Part shown: in pieces, positions 18,030 to 26,852 of the stretch
Position numbering within the stretch: the stretch's first letter is position 1
Layout: every line of letters begins with the position of its first letter
DNA from: GWE2-40-63 sp050179685
Lineage (GTDB): Bacteria; Bacteroidota; Bacteroidia; Bacteroidales; SZUA-534
Reading direction: 5' to 3'
NCBI GenBank assembly: GCA_050179685.1
Contig: JBFXEW010000001.1
Coordinates: 1-64,000, forward strand
Length of the DNA stretch: 64,000 bases
Notes under the pieces: generated by a model
Told to the model about the DNA's origin: nothing
Database searches by the model: none
The model's input: only the letters and a program-made list of their open reading frames with translations
Program-made: the position numbers and the translations under genes

Positions 18030-20411
18030 TTATTTTTTATTAAACTTAGCAACAGCTACTTTACCTTCGGTATCGGTTGCTTTTACAATATAAACTCCTG
18101 TTTTAAGCGATGAAACATCGAGCCAATTGCTGTGGTTCATTTTTGAATTAAGTAACTGAGCACCTAACACATTATAAACCTCAACCTTGTCCAGATTATT
18201 CATAGCAATATTCAGGTAATTATCAGCCGGATTCGGGTACACAGAAAGAGTTCTGGTGGCTATTTTGTTTAAGATTCCTTCCGGTCCTCCATTCAAATTA
18301 ACCTGTCCCCAGAATTCTGTTGTTTCATAAGCCTTATCCTCACCGGTATTATTAGCCCAGTTCATAATTGACTTACGGGTGTCGAGTGCACTGGCATCCA
18401 ATAAAGAAAGTTCGAAAGCAATTTTCTTACTATTAACTACACCTTCAGCTGCATCGACTACCGCTTGTTTGTTATCAGTTTGTGCACTGGTTCTAAAGAA
18501 AGTTGCCCATGGAATGGCCATTTCAACAGCGTAACCGTTTGAACCTTTAACAATGGCATACTGAATGTTTGTTGTATCGTTCACACCAAAGAAGTCAGGC
18601 ATTCCCAAACTGGTAATTCCTGCATCGTCGTCAGAGCCATGAGCTGGTCCTTCAGTACCCACATTAAAGCGGAATTGGTGTTGTTGTCCGTCAATACGAT
18701 CCCAACCCACATAACGACGATCCTGGATATCAATAAACAATTCGATACCATCGTTATTCCAGGGTGACTCGCTTTCACCTAAATCTACCGGATCGTTGTC
18801 GGTAACATCGATGTATAAATAGAAGTTATCCAAATCGAATACACTGTACCAATAGGCATAGCTGTCGGTGTTTTCTTCTGCTTCAACATCTGCGGCAGCA
18901 TCAACACCATCTACAGTACCCAAAGCTATACGGTTAATCACATTCTCCGTTGAAGCATCAAAAGCATCATCGTACAAGCCATTCACCTCGATAGTTAATT
19001 CAGTAAAGTTAATGTCGGTAGTATTGGGAGGTGTTACAGGTTCCAATTCTACGAAAGAAGCAACTATTTTACCCAGGTAGATTTCAGCACCTGCTACCGT
19101 TGGCCATGAGCCTTCGTCTTGCTGAACAAAAAACTGTAAGGTATTAACTGTTGTTCCCGGGGTTATCATACCCTCAACTTCAGCAAGTGTTGTTTCAGAA
19201 GGATACATAGTTAAAGAAGCTGCATTTCCGGTTACTCCTGCGGTTTGAATATTAACTACCGTTTGTGCATGATCGGCTGTTAATCCGCTTGTTCCGGCAG
19301 TCCATTTCATGGTTGTGGTAATCGTATTATAAATATCGGTATTGTAATCGTCGATAGCTAAAGTGTGTTCCCAACTGGCTTCGCTAGTTACTTTCAGGTA
19401 TTTGGTACCTTCAACATCAACAATCTCCATACCTGTTCCCAATTCACCTTCAAAAGTAGCGGGATCGAACAAAACCGTATTGTCGTATTTATAGGCCGTT
19501 ATTTTACCTAAATACATAAAGTCACCCGAGACAGCAGTCCAGCCTGTTTTCTCCTGACCAGCAACCTGAATAGCAGTTACGTCGCCACCGGAAGTTGTAA
19601 TATCGGCTGAAAACTCAGTAAATGTTGCACTGCTTGTTGCTTCAATTTTTCCAAAGGTTGCCCAGGGATCGCCATGAGCCAATTGGATAAAGGTATTGAT
19701 ATTGGTGAGTTCGAAACCTGAAGTTCCCACTTCATATTTTGCAACGGCACTAAACATATTGTAATCATCTTCTAAAATTGTAGAAGAAACCTGAAATACA
19801 GATTCCCAACCAGCCAATTCCACTTTAAGGTATTTCTCCCCTTCGATGGTAACAATATTCATGGCATCGCTACCCTGGAATTGTCCTTCAGCATACATAG
19901 CCGGATCGAATATCAAATGCGGATCGTAAGCGATGATAGTACCAATAAATAAAGTGTCGCCAACAACCGCAGACCATCCTGAAGTTTCCTGACCAGCAAG
20001 CTGAACATTGGTAATTGTTGCTTCTGGTATTAAAATATCGCTGGAATAATTTGAAACTTCGGCTGTGCTGGCTTCTTTAATAAGAGCCGCTTCTGCCCAG
20101 CCTGATGTGCTGTTATCAACCAACTTTATAAAACTCAAAACCTGGCTTAATGTGAAACCTGATGTTCCTTCCTTAAACATGGCGGTTGCCTTAAATTTGG
20201 TTATGTTAGCGCCCAGAGTAACCGCGGGTACAGCAAATGAGGTTTCCCATCCATTAAGCGGGCATTTCAGGTATTTAACTCCATCAATAGTTACAATGGA
20301 GGCCCCTGTTGGTAAATCTCCCGTGTGTGTTGCGGGATCGAAAATTACCTGTGCCTGAGAATACCCAAACACAAGTAAACTCATCAAAAGAGTAAAGATT
20401 AGTTTTCTCAT
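18030..20411 (-). CDS. T9SS-sorted binding protein: three novel repeats plus CBM9-like domain
   Basis: A 793-residue protein in the position where Sus loci carry a surface glycan-binding protein. After a signal peptide (about 1-20) come three homologous modules of about 145 residues (about 21-165, 168-312, 313-458). Each begins with a FDPA-type motif, continues with YLKV/YLKC and a conserved Trp, then GTSG, and ends GW/SWxxVxGD-like followed by LGKI. I do not recognise their family. About 470-700 is a CBM9/DOMON-like sugar-binding domain (NDGIELFID, QFRFNVG, GYAVEMAIPW). The last 75 residues are a type IX sorting domain (YPNPADNYLNI...). It therefore uses T9SS rather than a lipid anchor. Capture of mannan chains is inferred. 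Confidence 0.85.
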   Translation of the reverse strand: MRKLIFTLLMSLLVFGYSQAQVIFDPATHTGDLPTGASIVTIDGVKYLKCPLNGWETSFAVPAVTLGANITKFKATAMFKEGTSGFTLSQVLSFIKLVDNSTSGWAEAALIKEASTAEVSNYSSDILIPEATITNVQLAGQETSGWSAVVGDTLFIGTIIAYDPHLIFDPAMYAEGQFQGSDAMNIVTIEGEKYLKVELAGWESVFQVSSTILEDDYNMFSAVAKYEVGTSGFELTNINTFIQLAHGDPWATFGKIEATSSATFTEFSADITTSGGDVTAIQVAGQEKTGWTAVSGDFMYLGKITAYKYDNTVLFDPATFEGELGTGMEIVDVEGTKYLKVTSEASWEHTLAIDDYNTDIYNTITTTMKWTAGTSGLTADHAQTVVNIQTAGVTGNAASLTMYPSETTLAEVEGMITPGTTVNTLQFFVQQDEGSWPTVAGAEIYLGKIVASFVELEPVTPPNTTDINFTELTIEVNGLYDDAFDASTENVINRIALGTVDGVDAAADVEAEENTDSYAYWYSVFDLDNFYLYIDVTDNDPVDLGESESPWNNDGIELFIDIQDRRYVGWDRIDGQQHQFRFNVGTEGPAHGSDDDAGITSLGMPDFFGVNDTTNIQYAIVKGSNGYAVEMAIPWATFFRTSAQTDNKQAVVDAAEGVVNSKKIAFELSLLDASALDTRKSIMNWANNTGEDKAYETTEFWGQVNLNGGPEGILNKIATRTLSVYPNPADNYLNIAMNNLDKVEVYNVLGAQLLNSKMNHSNWLDVSSLKTGVYIVKATDTEGKVAVAKFNKK

Positions 20412-20477
20412 AATTAAAAAATTTAGTTAATAATTGATTGTTTATTGTTTTTAAGAAATTGAAAATCAATTCCTGTA

Positions 20478-22226
20478 TTACTTCCATCCATTGTATTGCA
20501 CCAACCCGGATGCTTTTTGCATCTCACGCGCCGGTATGGGGAAAAACTCGTGTTTCCCCTTTTCAAAATTTACCACCAAACCTTCGCCCATTGAGGCAAG
20601 TGTTATTCCATTCAGATATTTTTCAGCCAGATTCCACCGCACCAAATCGAATAAGCGATGAGGCTCCATGGCCAATTCCAAGCGCCGTTCGTGAACAATG
20701 TCTTCAAAAGTAATGGCTGGTAAATCCTCGGGATATCCGGTTTCACCCGAAAGGCGGGCACGGGTTCGTACCTGATTCACATAGCCCAGGGCTTTGGGTG
20801 CATCGCCCGATTTATAAGCAGCTTCGGCTGCCATTAATACCACATCGGCATAACGAATTAGGCGAATGTTCATGGGGCCTTCGCCATAGGTGTCGTTTGC
20901 TCCAAAAGTAAATTCGTCGGGCGAGCATTCGTACTTACGACTTATGGTTCCTGTAGGTAAATTGCTAAAGGCCATTTTGTACCATTTTTTTGAACCATTC
21001 ATGTTGGCCAACAAGGTGTCTCCTTCGCGTCCAATGGTTGTTGAAAAACGAGGATCCAAAGTGGGTTCAACTGCAGTTGAGTTTAAACCCGACTCTCTTA
21101 CATCATTATTGCCAAAAGCATCGACCAAATATTTCGATGGCAGGTTAAAGCTCCAGCCATAATCGGTACTTAAGGTAGAATCGTTAATGAATAATTTACG
21201 CACTGTGGTATAAATGGTAATGTAACTACCTCGGGTATAGCACCAACCGGCCCGATCCTGAACGTTTTGTATTTCCCAAACCGACTCGTTACTGTTATCG
21301 CCATCAAGGGTAAAAATCCAGCGATAACCCCCAATTTGACCACCAAGTGGTGCTCTCCATGAATCGAATCGCTCGCCACCAAGTCCAACTAAACCATATT
21401 CGCCCGATGTGATTACATCTTCAGCATAGACTAAAGCTAAATCGTATTGTTGTTCACAACCTTCAAAGCGTTCGTCACCGGAATAATTCTCGGCATACGA
21501 TGACTCATACAAATAAGCTTTGGCTAAAAGCGCTTGCGCAGCTCCTTTGGTAACCCGACCTACATCGGCGCCCTGTTCGCTTTTCAGTTTTAAATGTGGA
21601 ATGGCTAATAACAATTCATCCTGAACAAAATGCAAAACTTCAGCAATAGAATTACGCGGAATATTAAACTGCTCCGGATCAACAATAAAATCGATGATGG
21701 GAACTCCACCATATATTTGCAGCAAGGTGAAATGATAAAACGCCCGCATGAAATGCATTTCGGCTGCACGCAAATCCATAAGTTCAAGTCTGGCCAGGGC
21801 ATCGGCTTCCGATTTAGCTTTTTGAACTTCAATTTCTTTAACAGCTTCATAGCGGGTTAAATACTCGTTTGCCATGCGAATTCCTTTGTAAGGATAACCC
21901 CACATGATGTGAATATTTGCTTCGCTTGGCGTATGTGTCAAACGATCGATACGCTGAAACTCAGGCCAGTCGTTAATGTTTTCGCCGCCCACCTCCACAT
22001 CGTCTGACGCGCTTTGATAACCAATGGAGTACATAATATCAAAAACCGACATCGAAGCTAGCATGCCATAGGCTGATGTTGCGGTATAATCGAGGCTTTC
22101 GAAACTGGTATAAAACGACTCTGTGGTATCTAATGCTATAGGATTATTCTCCAGAAAATCGTCGCTGCATGCTACCAAAAACAGAGTTAAGGCGATTACC
22201 AGTGTATATTTTGTTTTACTTAACAT
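20478..22226 (-). CDS. SusD/RagB-family glycan-binding lipoprotein
   Basis: A 582-residue outer-membrane lipoprotein (lipobox LVAC, Cys20) of the SusD/RagB family. It caps the SusC transporter and binds oligosaccharides. The N-terminal NPIALDTTESFY segment, the tetratricopeptide-like helices and the C-terminal RLELAMEPHRLFDLVRW signature are all typical, as is the extreme C-terminus with FFPIPAREMQ. It follows susC by 20 bp. Length is ordinary for mannan-type SusD proteins. Confidence 0.96.
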   Translation of the reverse strand: MLSKTKYTLVIALTLFLVACSDDFLENNPIALDTTESFYTSFESLDYTATSAYGMLASMSVFDIMYSIGYQSASDDVEVGGENINDWPEFQRIDRLTHTPSEANIHIMWGYPYKGIRMANEYLTRYEAVKEIEVQKAKSEADALARLELMDLRAAEMHFMRAFYHFTLLQIYGGVPIIDFIVDPEQFNIPRNSIAEVLHFVQDELLLAIPHLKLKSEQGADVGRVTKGAAQALLAKAYLYESSYAENYSGDERFEGCEQQYDLALVYAEDVITSGEYGLVGLGGERFDSWRAPLGGQIGGYRWIFTLDGDNSNESVWEIQNVQDRAGWCYTRGSYITIYTTVRKLFINDSTLSTDYGWSFNLPSKYLVDAFGNNDVRESGLNSTAVEPTLDPRFSTTIGREGDTLLANMNGSKKWYKMAFSNLPTGTISRKYECSPDEFTFGANDTYGEGPMNIRLIRYADVVLMAAEAAYKSGDAPKALGYVNQVRTRARLSGETGYPEDLPAITFEDIVHERRLELAMEPHRLFDLVRWNLAEKYLNGITLASMGEGLVVNFEKGKHEFFPIPAREMQKASGLVQYNGWK

Positions 22227-22246
22227 AGTACATTAATTTTAATCGA

Positions 22247-25200
22247 TTAAAAAGTTACATTAATACCAATCGTATACATTCGAGCAACAGGATAAGCGGC
22301 TTTGTCGATTCCTTCAGACAAAGGATCGGATTTTCCACTATCGTTTCGGGTAGTTCCTACTTCCGGATCTTGCCCGGAATATTTGGTCCAGGTAAACAGG
22401 TTTTTAGCTCCCATGTAAAGACGCACTTTTTCAATTCCTACCGTTTCAGTTATCCCACTGGCAAAGGTGTATCCAATTTCAAGGTTCTTTAAGCGCAAAT
22501 AGGAAGCATCTTCAATATAAAAATCGGATAACTGAGTGAAGTTTTCATTCGCGCCCAAAGGATCGATTCTTGGGTATTTAGCATCTTCGTTGGCTGATGT
22601 GACTAAAACATCATTCCGGTCGTATAGCTCAACAGTATAATGATTTTTTGCATAATCTTCGCTCCAGTTAAAGGCGCCATCGGTATTGAATAAATAAAAC
22701 TTGGTCGCGTTAAAAACCTTATTTCCGTAAGCTCCCTGGAAGAATGCTTTTATATCCACATCGCCCCAGTTTCCTGGTAATTTATACTCGGCAAAAAAGT
22801 TAAATGCATAAGTGAATTTAGGATGAGGACTTCCTAAAGCCACCATATCATTATCATCAATTTTACCATCGTTATTAATGTCTTTATACCTAAAATCGCC
22901 TGGTCTTGCTTTGGGTTGTGCATACAGGGTGTCACCGTCGGGGTTAAGTGTATAAGGCTGGTTGGTTACCACGCCACTGGCATTGGGCAAATCAGCCGAA
23001 GTAAAAATACCATCGGTAACAAAACCATAAAATGGTAAGAACTCCTGGCCCTGGATGGTGCGCGTCAGGTAATCGCTTATACCTTTCGTATTATTTCTAT
23101 AAAGGGTGTCGGGATTAATATCGCCTACCGTAGTTTTTATAAACGACATGTTCAGGTTTGCTCCATAATTTAAGCGCCCGCGTTGCTCTTTCCAATTGGC
23201 AGAAAACTCTATCCCTTTGTTATTGAATTCTCCGACATTTTTAAAAGGATCGGAAACTCCACCTTCCTGATAAGAATTCTCAACTATCCAGCCAGCAAGC
23301 CAGGCTGATTCAACAATCATCAGCATCCCCACATTATGCCTTTCAAAATAATCGATACTACCCGATAAACGGTTATCTAAAAAAGCTAAATCAACTCCCA
23401 GATTACTCGTTACTACATCTTCCCAGTGAACCGAGCGGTTTACGAATAAATTGGGTGCTGCCCCGGTACTTGAAACTTCGGTATTATCAAATGAATAGCC
23501 GTAAACATTTTCAAAAGCCACCGTTGAATAGTACTGATAGGGAGTAATGGAATTGTTGCCAGCTTTACCCCATCCGTAACGAATTTTTCCAAAATTCATA
23601 AAGGGTAAAGAATTCCTGACGATATCGAGTTCAGTAAATTTAAACCCGGCTGAAAATGATGGAAAACTACCATCTCTGTTATTGGGACCAAACAAGGATG
23701 AATAATCCTTGCGGAAATTAAGCTGACCCAATATCATTCCTTTATAATCGTAGTTAATACGACCCAGGTATGAATATCCCGATTGTTCCTGAGCCGAACC
23801 AAAGGGCAATTGAGAAAGAAACTCATTATTGGTACTGGCATCGAAATACCACATTTCAGGAGTCTGATTAATTAAATCGTAGCGTGTAGCCGACATGGTT
23901 TCACTTTTTCCGTATCCCGATTCATAACCAGCCATAAGACTTAAATTATGAACTTCGAAAAGGGTTTTGTTATAAGTGATAAGATTTTGCCAGTTCCATC
24001 CCTGGTAAAAACCAACTCCTTTATTAATGGAGCTGTTTGTATTCTGCAACGACCCCGAAATATAAAAAATGGGTTCAAAGTTATAGCTGTTATTAAATGT
24101 AGCATTACCTGTTAAACGGCTTTCCAACTTAAGTCCCTCGATGGGCGAAATTGCTGCAAAGAAAGTACCTGTCAGGTTTTGTGTGGTCGATTTACGATTC
24201 TTCATACTAATGGTCGACAAAGGGTTTTGTGTATTTCCAAGCGGTGTGTACGACCATCCCTTATCATATTCCGAATCGGTTTCTTTTGTTCCATAGGGAG
24301 CCACAAACGAATGATAGGCTAAAGCCTGTAAAATGGGGTTAGCATATTCATTTTTTAATTCCCATTCTTCAAAACCATTTGTTTCCTGTCTTGAATAAGA
24401 CGAATTTAATCCAACGGTTAACCATTTATTGGCCTTGTGTTCGCCATTCATTCGAACCGTTATTTTATTGTAATCGGTACTTTTTAGAATTCCTTCCTGA
24501 TTAAGGTAACCTATACCCATATAAAACGTTGACTTTTCATTGCCCCCTGACACACCTATATCATAATTCTGCATCATGGCTTCCCTAAAAATCATATCCT
24601 GATAATTGTATGTTTGAAAGGTGTCAGGCTCCAGGCTTAAGTACCTGCGTGCCGGAGCATTGGCTAACACCTGGTATTCGTGATACATATTGGCAAAATC
24701 GACCCCATTGGCTACATCAATAGTTTTGGTAATATTTTGCCAACCCATATAAGAATTAAAGGTTACTTTGGTATCGCCGGGTTTTCCTTTTTTGGTAGTA
24801 ACCAAAACTACACCACTGGCCGCATTAGATCCATAAATAGATGCCGATGAAGCATCTTTTAAAATTTCCATCGATTCAATATCCGAAGCGTTTACCGTAT
24901 TGGGATCGGTAACCACTCCATCGACCACCCAAAGCGGATCGGTACCGTTTATTGACGTTACACCTCTTATCTTAATACTAACGTTTGCACCCGGAGCTCC
25001 GGTATTTTGGGAAACGTGAACACCAGCTGCACGCCCTTGCAAGGCTTCTGAAATGTTTGCAGCCCGGGCTTGTTCCAAATCGGCAGCAGATACCGAGGCA
25101 ATTGAACTGGTTAGATCAGATTTCTTTTGTGTTCCATAACCAATTACCACTACTTCAGAAAGTTCTGCAATATCTTCTTTCATGGTGAAGTTTACCACCA

Positions 25201-25489
25201 TGGTTTTGCTGTTGGTTAAATCGACCAACCTGGTTTCGTTATTAAAACCAATAAAGCTGGCTACCAACTCCACTCTTTCGTTGGGCAGGTTGCTTATGGA
25301 ATAGTTTCCATCCAAATCGGAAACGGTTCCCTGAGTTGTGCCTTTAATTAAAATGTTCACTCCAATCAGTGGTTCCCCTTTTGAATCGGTAATTTTACCC
25401 GTGATACTGGCATTTTGTGCCAGAATTCCCAAAGGAAACATGAGTATGATGAGCATCTGCACAAGTTTTATAGGTGTAGAATTTTTCAT
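22247..25489 (-). CDS. SusC/RagA TonB-linked outer membrane transporter
   Basis: A 1080-residue TonB-dependent porin for oligosaccharide import. After the signal peptide (about 1-24) comes a carboxypeptidase-regulatory-like domain (about 27-115; GEPLIGVNILIKGTTQG). The SusC linker VVVIGYGTQKKSDLTSS and plug domain follow to about residue 235 (IRGVTSINGTDPLWVVDG), then the beta-barrel ending in IGINVTF. It starts 10 bp after the GH130 gene and precedes susD by 20 bp. A promoter candidate upstream of GH130 (26780-26811) probably drives this group. Mannan oligosaccharide specificity is inferred from the locus. Confidence 0.97.
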   Translation of the reverse strand: MKNSTPIKLVQMLIILMFPLGILAQNASITGKITDSKGEPLIGVNILIKGTTQGTVSDLDGNYSISNLPNERVELVASFIGFNNETRLVDLTNSKTMVVNFTMKEDIAELSEVVVIGYGTQKKSDLTSSIASVSAADLEQARAANISEALQGRAAGVHVSQNTGAPGANVSIKIRGVTSINGTDPLWVVDGVVTDPNTVNASDIESMEILKDASSASIYGSNAASGVVLVTTKKGKPGDTKVTFNSYMGWQNITKTIDVANGVDFANMYHEYQVLANAPARRYLSLEPDTFQTYNYQDMIFREAMMQNYDIGVSGGNEKSTFYMGIGYLNQEGILKSTDYNKITVRMNGEHKANKWLTVGLNSSYSRQETNGFEEWELKNEYANPILQALAYHSFVAPYGTKETDSEYDKGWSYTPLGNTQNPLSTISMKNRKSTTQNLTGTFFAAISPIEGLKLESRLTGNATFNNSYNFEPIFYISGSLQNTNSSINKGVGFYQGWNWQNLITYNKTLFEVHNLSLMAGYESGYGKSETMSATRYDLINQTPEMWYFDASTNNEFLSQLPFGSAQEQSGYSYLGRINYDYKGMILGQLNFRKDYSSLFGPNNRDGSFPSFSAGFKFTELDIVRNSLPFMNFGKIRYGWGKAGNNSITPYQYYSTVAFENVYGYSFDNTEVSSTGAAPNLFVNRSVHWEDVVTSNLGVDLAFLDNRLSGSIDYFERHNVGMLMIVESAWLAGWIVENSYQEGGVSDPFKNVGEFNNKGIEFSANWKEQRGRLNYGANLNMSFIKTTVGDINPDTLYRNNTKGISDYLTRTIQGQEFLPFYGFVTDGIFTSADLPNASGVVTNQPYTLNPDGDTLYAQPKARPGDFRYKDINNDGKIDDNDMVALGSPHPKFTYAFNFFAEYKLPGNWGDVDIKAFFQGAYGNKVFNATKFYLFNTDGAFNWSEDYAKNHYTVELYDRNDVLVTSANEDAKYPRIDPLGANENFTQLSDFYIEDASYLRLKNLEIGYTFASGITETVGIEKVRLYMGAKNLFTWTKYSGQDPEVGTTRNDSGKSDPLSEGIDKAAYPVARMYTIGINVTF

Positions 25490-25499
25490 AAAACAGTTA

Positions 25500-26678
25500 T
25501 TAATTGTTGTTTAAGTTTTTATTTATCAGCTCAATAATAGTATTTACCGATGCAACACTCCGAAATTGGTCGGCCGGGGTGTTCATGCAGTAATCAACTA
25601 GTTGATTGATTGACGAAGTTGCCACATGCAGTCGGGTATCGGATGATGCATAATAGATATAAACTATTCCATCATCGTCGCAAATCCAGCCGTTCGAAAA
25701 AACAACATTCGAAACATCACCAATGCGTTCATCGCCTTTCGGGGCAATGAAATGTCCACCGGGTTTGTAGGTAATTTTGGTTATATCATTCAAATCGGTC
25801 ATAAACATATAAAGCACGTAGCGTAATCCTGCTGCGGTATTTCTAACTCCGTGTGCCAAATGCAACCAACCTTTTGCGGTTTTAATTGGAGCAGGTCCCA
25901 ATCCGTTTTTAACTTCGTAAACTGTATGATAAGTTTTGTAATCGAGAATGATTTCATTCTTTACTTCTGCCTTTATCATGGAGTCGGTTAATCCAAAGCC
26001 AATGCCTCCACCCAATCCGGTATCAATAAATCCATCCTGTGGGCGGGTATAAAGCGCGTACTTGCCGTTTACAAATTCAGGGTGTAAAACCACATTCCTT
26101 TGTTGACCTGAATACGTTATTAAATCGGGCAAACGTTCCCAATTTTTCATGTCTTTGGTACGGGCAATTCCACATTGAGCTACAGCCGAAGATGTGTCAC
26201 CCTTAGGTGCGCTCGGATCTTTACGTTCGGTGCAAAACAGCCCGTAAATCCAGCCATCTTCGTGTTGAACTACCCGCATATCATAAACATTGGTATCTGG
26301 CTCACTGGTTTCTGGCATTAGTATGGGATAATCCCAAAATTTGAAATTATCGATACCATTGGGACTTTCAGCCACAGCAAAAAATGATTTTCTGTCGTTA
26401 CCCTCAACGCGGGCTACAACCAGATACTTTCCGTTCAGCTTTATAGCTCCTGCGTTGAAAGCTGCATTAATGCCAATGCGCTCCATTAAAAAAGGATTCG
26501 ACTGTGAATTCAGATCAAACCTCCAGGTTAGGGGTGCATGAGCATTTGTTAGCACCGGATGTCTATACCGGAAGAAAATCCCATTGTAATCGGTTTTTAC
26601 TTTTTTGTTTTTCCGATTAAGCAATTTCCTGTGTTCTTTTTCCAGTTTCGACAGCCGCTTAGTAAAGTCAATTTTCAT
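25500..26678 (-). CDS. GH130 4-O-beta-D-mannosyl-D-glucose phosphorylase
   Basis: A 392-residue cytoplasmic phosphorylase of GH130 subfamily 1. With phosphate it splits mannosyl-glucose into alpha-mannose-1-phosphate and glucose. Signatures are RHPVLTNAHAPLTWRFDL (39-56), VEGNDRKSFFAVAESPNGI (91-109), VYDMR with the catalytic Asp133, RNVVLHPEF and the HGVRNTAAGLRYVLYMFMT block. There is no signal peptide. It works directly after the 2-epimerase encoded at 15408-16622. It is the first gene after a 174-bp AT-rich gap with a promoter candidate and lies 10 bp before susC, so it is co-transcribed with the importer. Confidence 0.95.
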   Translation of the reverse strand: MKIDFTKRLSKLEKEHRKLLNRKNKKVKTDYNGIFFRYRHPVLTNAHAPLTWRFDLNSQSNPFLMERIGINAAFNAGAIKLNGKYLVVARVEGNDRKSFFAVAESPNGIDNFKFWDYPILMPETSEPDTNVYDMRVVQHEDGWIYGLFCTERKDPSAPKGDTSSAVAQCGIARTKDMKNWERLPDLITYSGQQRNVVLHPEFVNGKYALYTRPQDGFIDTGLGGGIGFGLTDSMIKAEVKNEIILDYKTYHTVYEVKNGLGPAPIKTAKGWLHLAHGVRNTAAGLRYVLYMFMTDLNDITKITYKPGGHFIAPKGDERIGDVSNVVFSNGWICDDDGIVYIYYASSDTRLHVATSSINQLVDYCMNTPADQFRSVASVNTIIELINKNLNNN

Positions 26679-26779
26679 TGGTAATATTTGAATTTTAAAA
26701 TTACAAAATATTTAGTGTATTTTTAACACATTAAGTATTTTTTACAAGTTTTTCTACTCTTTTTTTATAAATTTCATCT

Positions 26780-26811
26780 CAAAAATATGTTCTGACTTAA
26801 TTATAAATCAA
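26780..26811 (-). promoter_or_regulatory. Promoter candidate for GH130-susC-susD
   Basis: On the minus strand, GTTG (TTG at 26809-26811), 21 nt of spacer and TATTTTTG (26780-26787, matching TAnnTTTG) form a Bacteroidota-type promoter about 100 nt before the GH130 start. This gap (26679-26852) is the largest between co-directional genes in the upstream half of the locus. Confidence 0.45.
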
Positions 26812-26852
26812 CTTTTAGGCTATTCACTAAGGTTGATATTTATTTTTAATGT

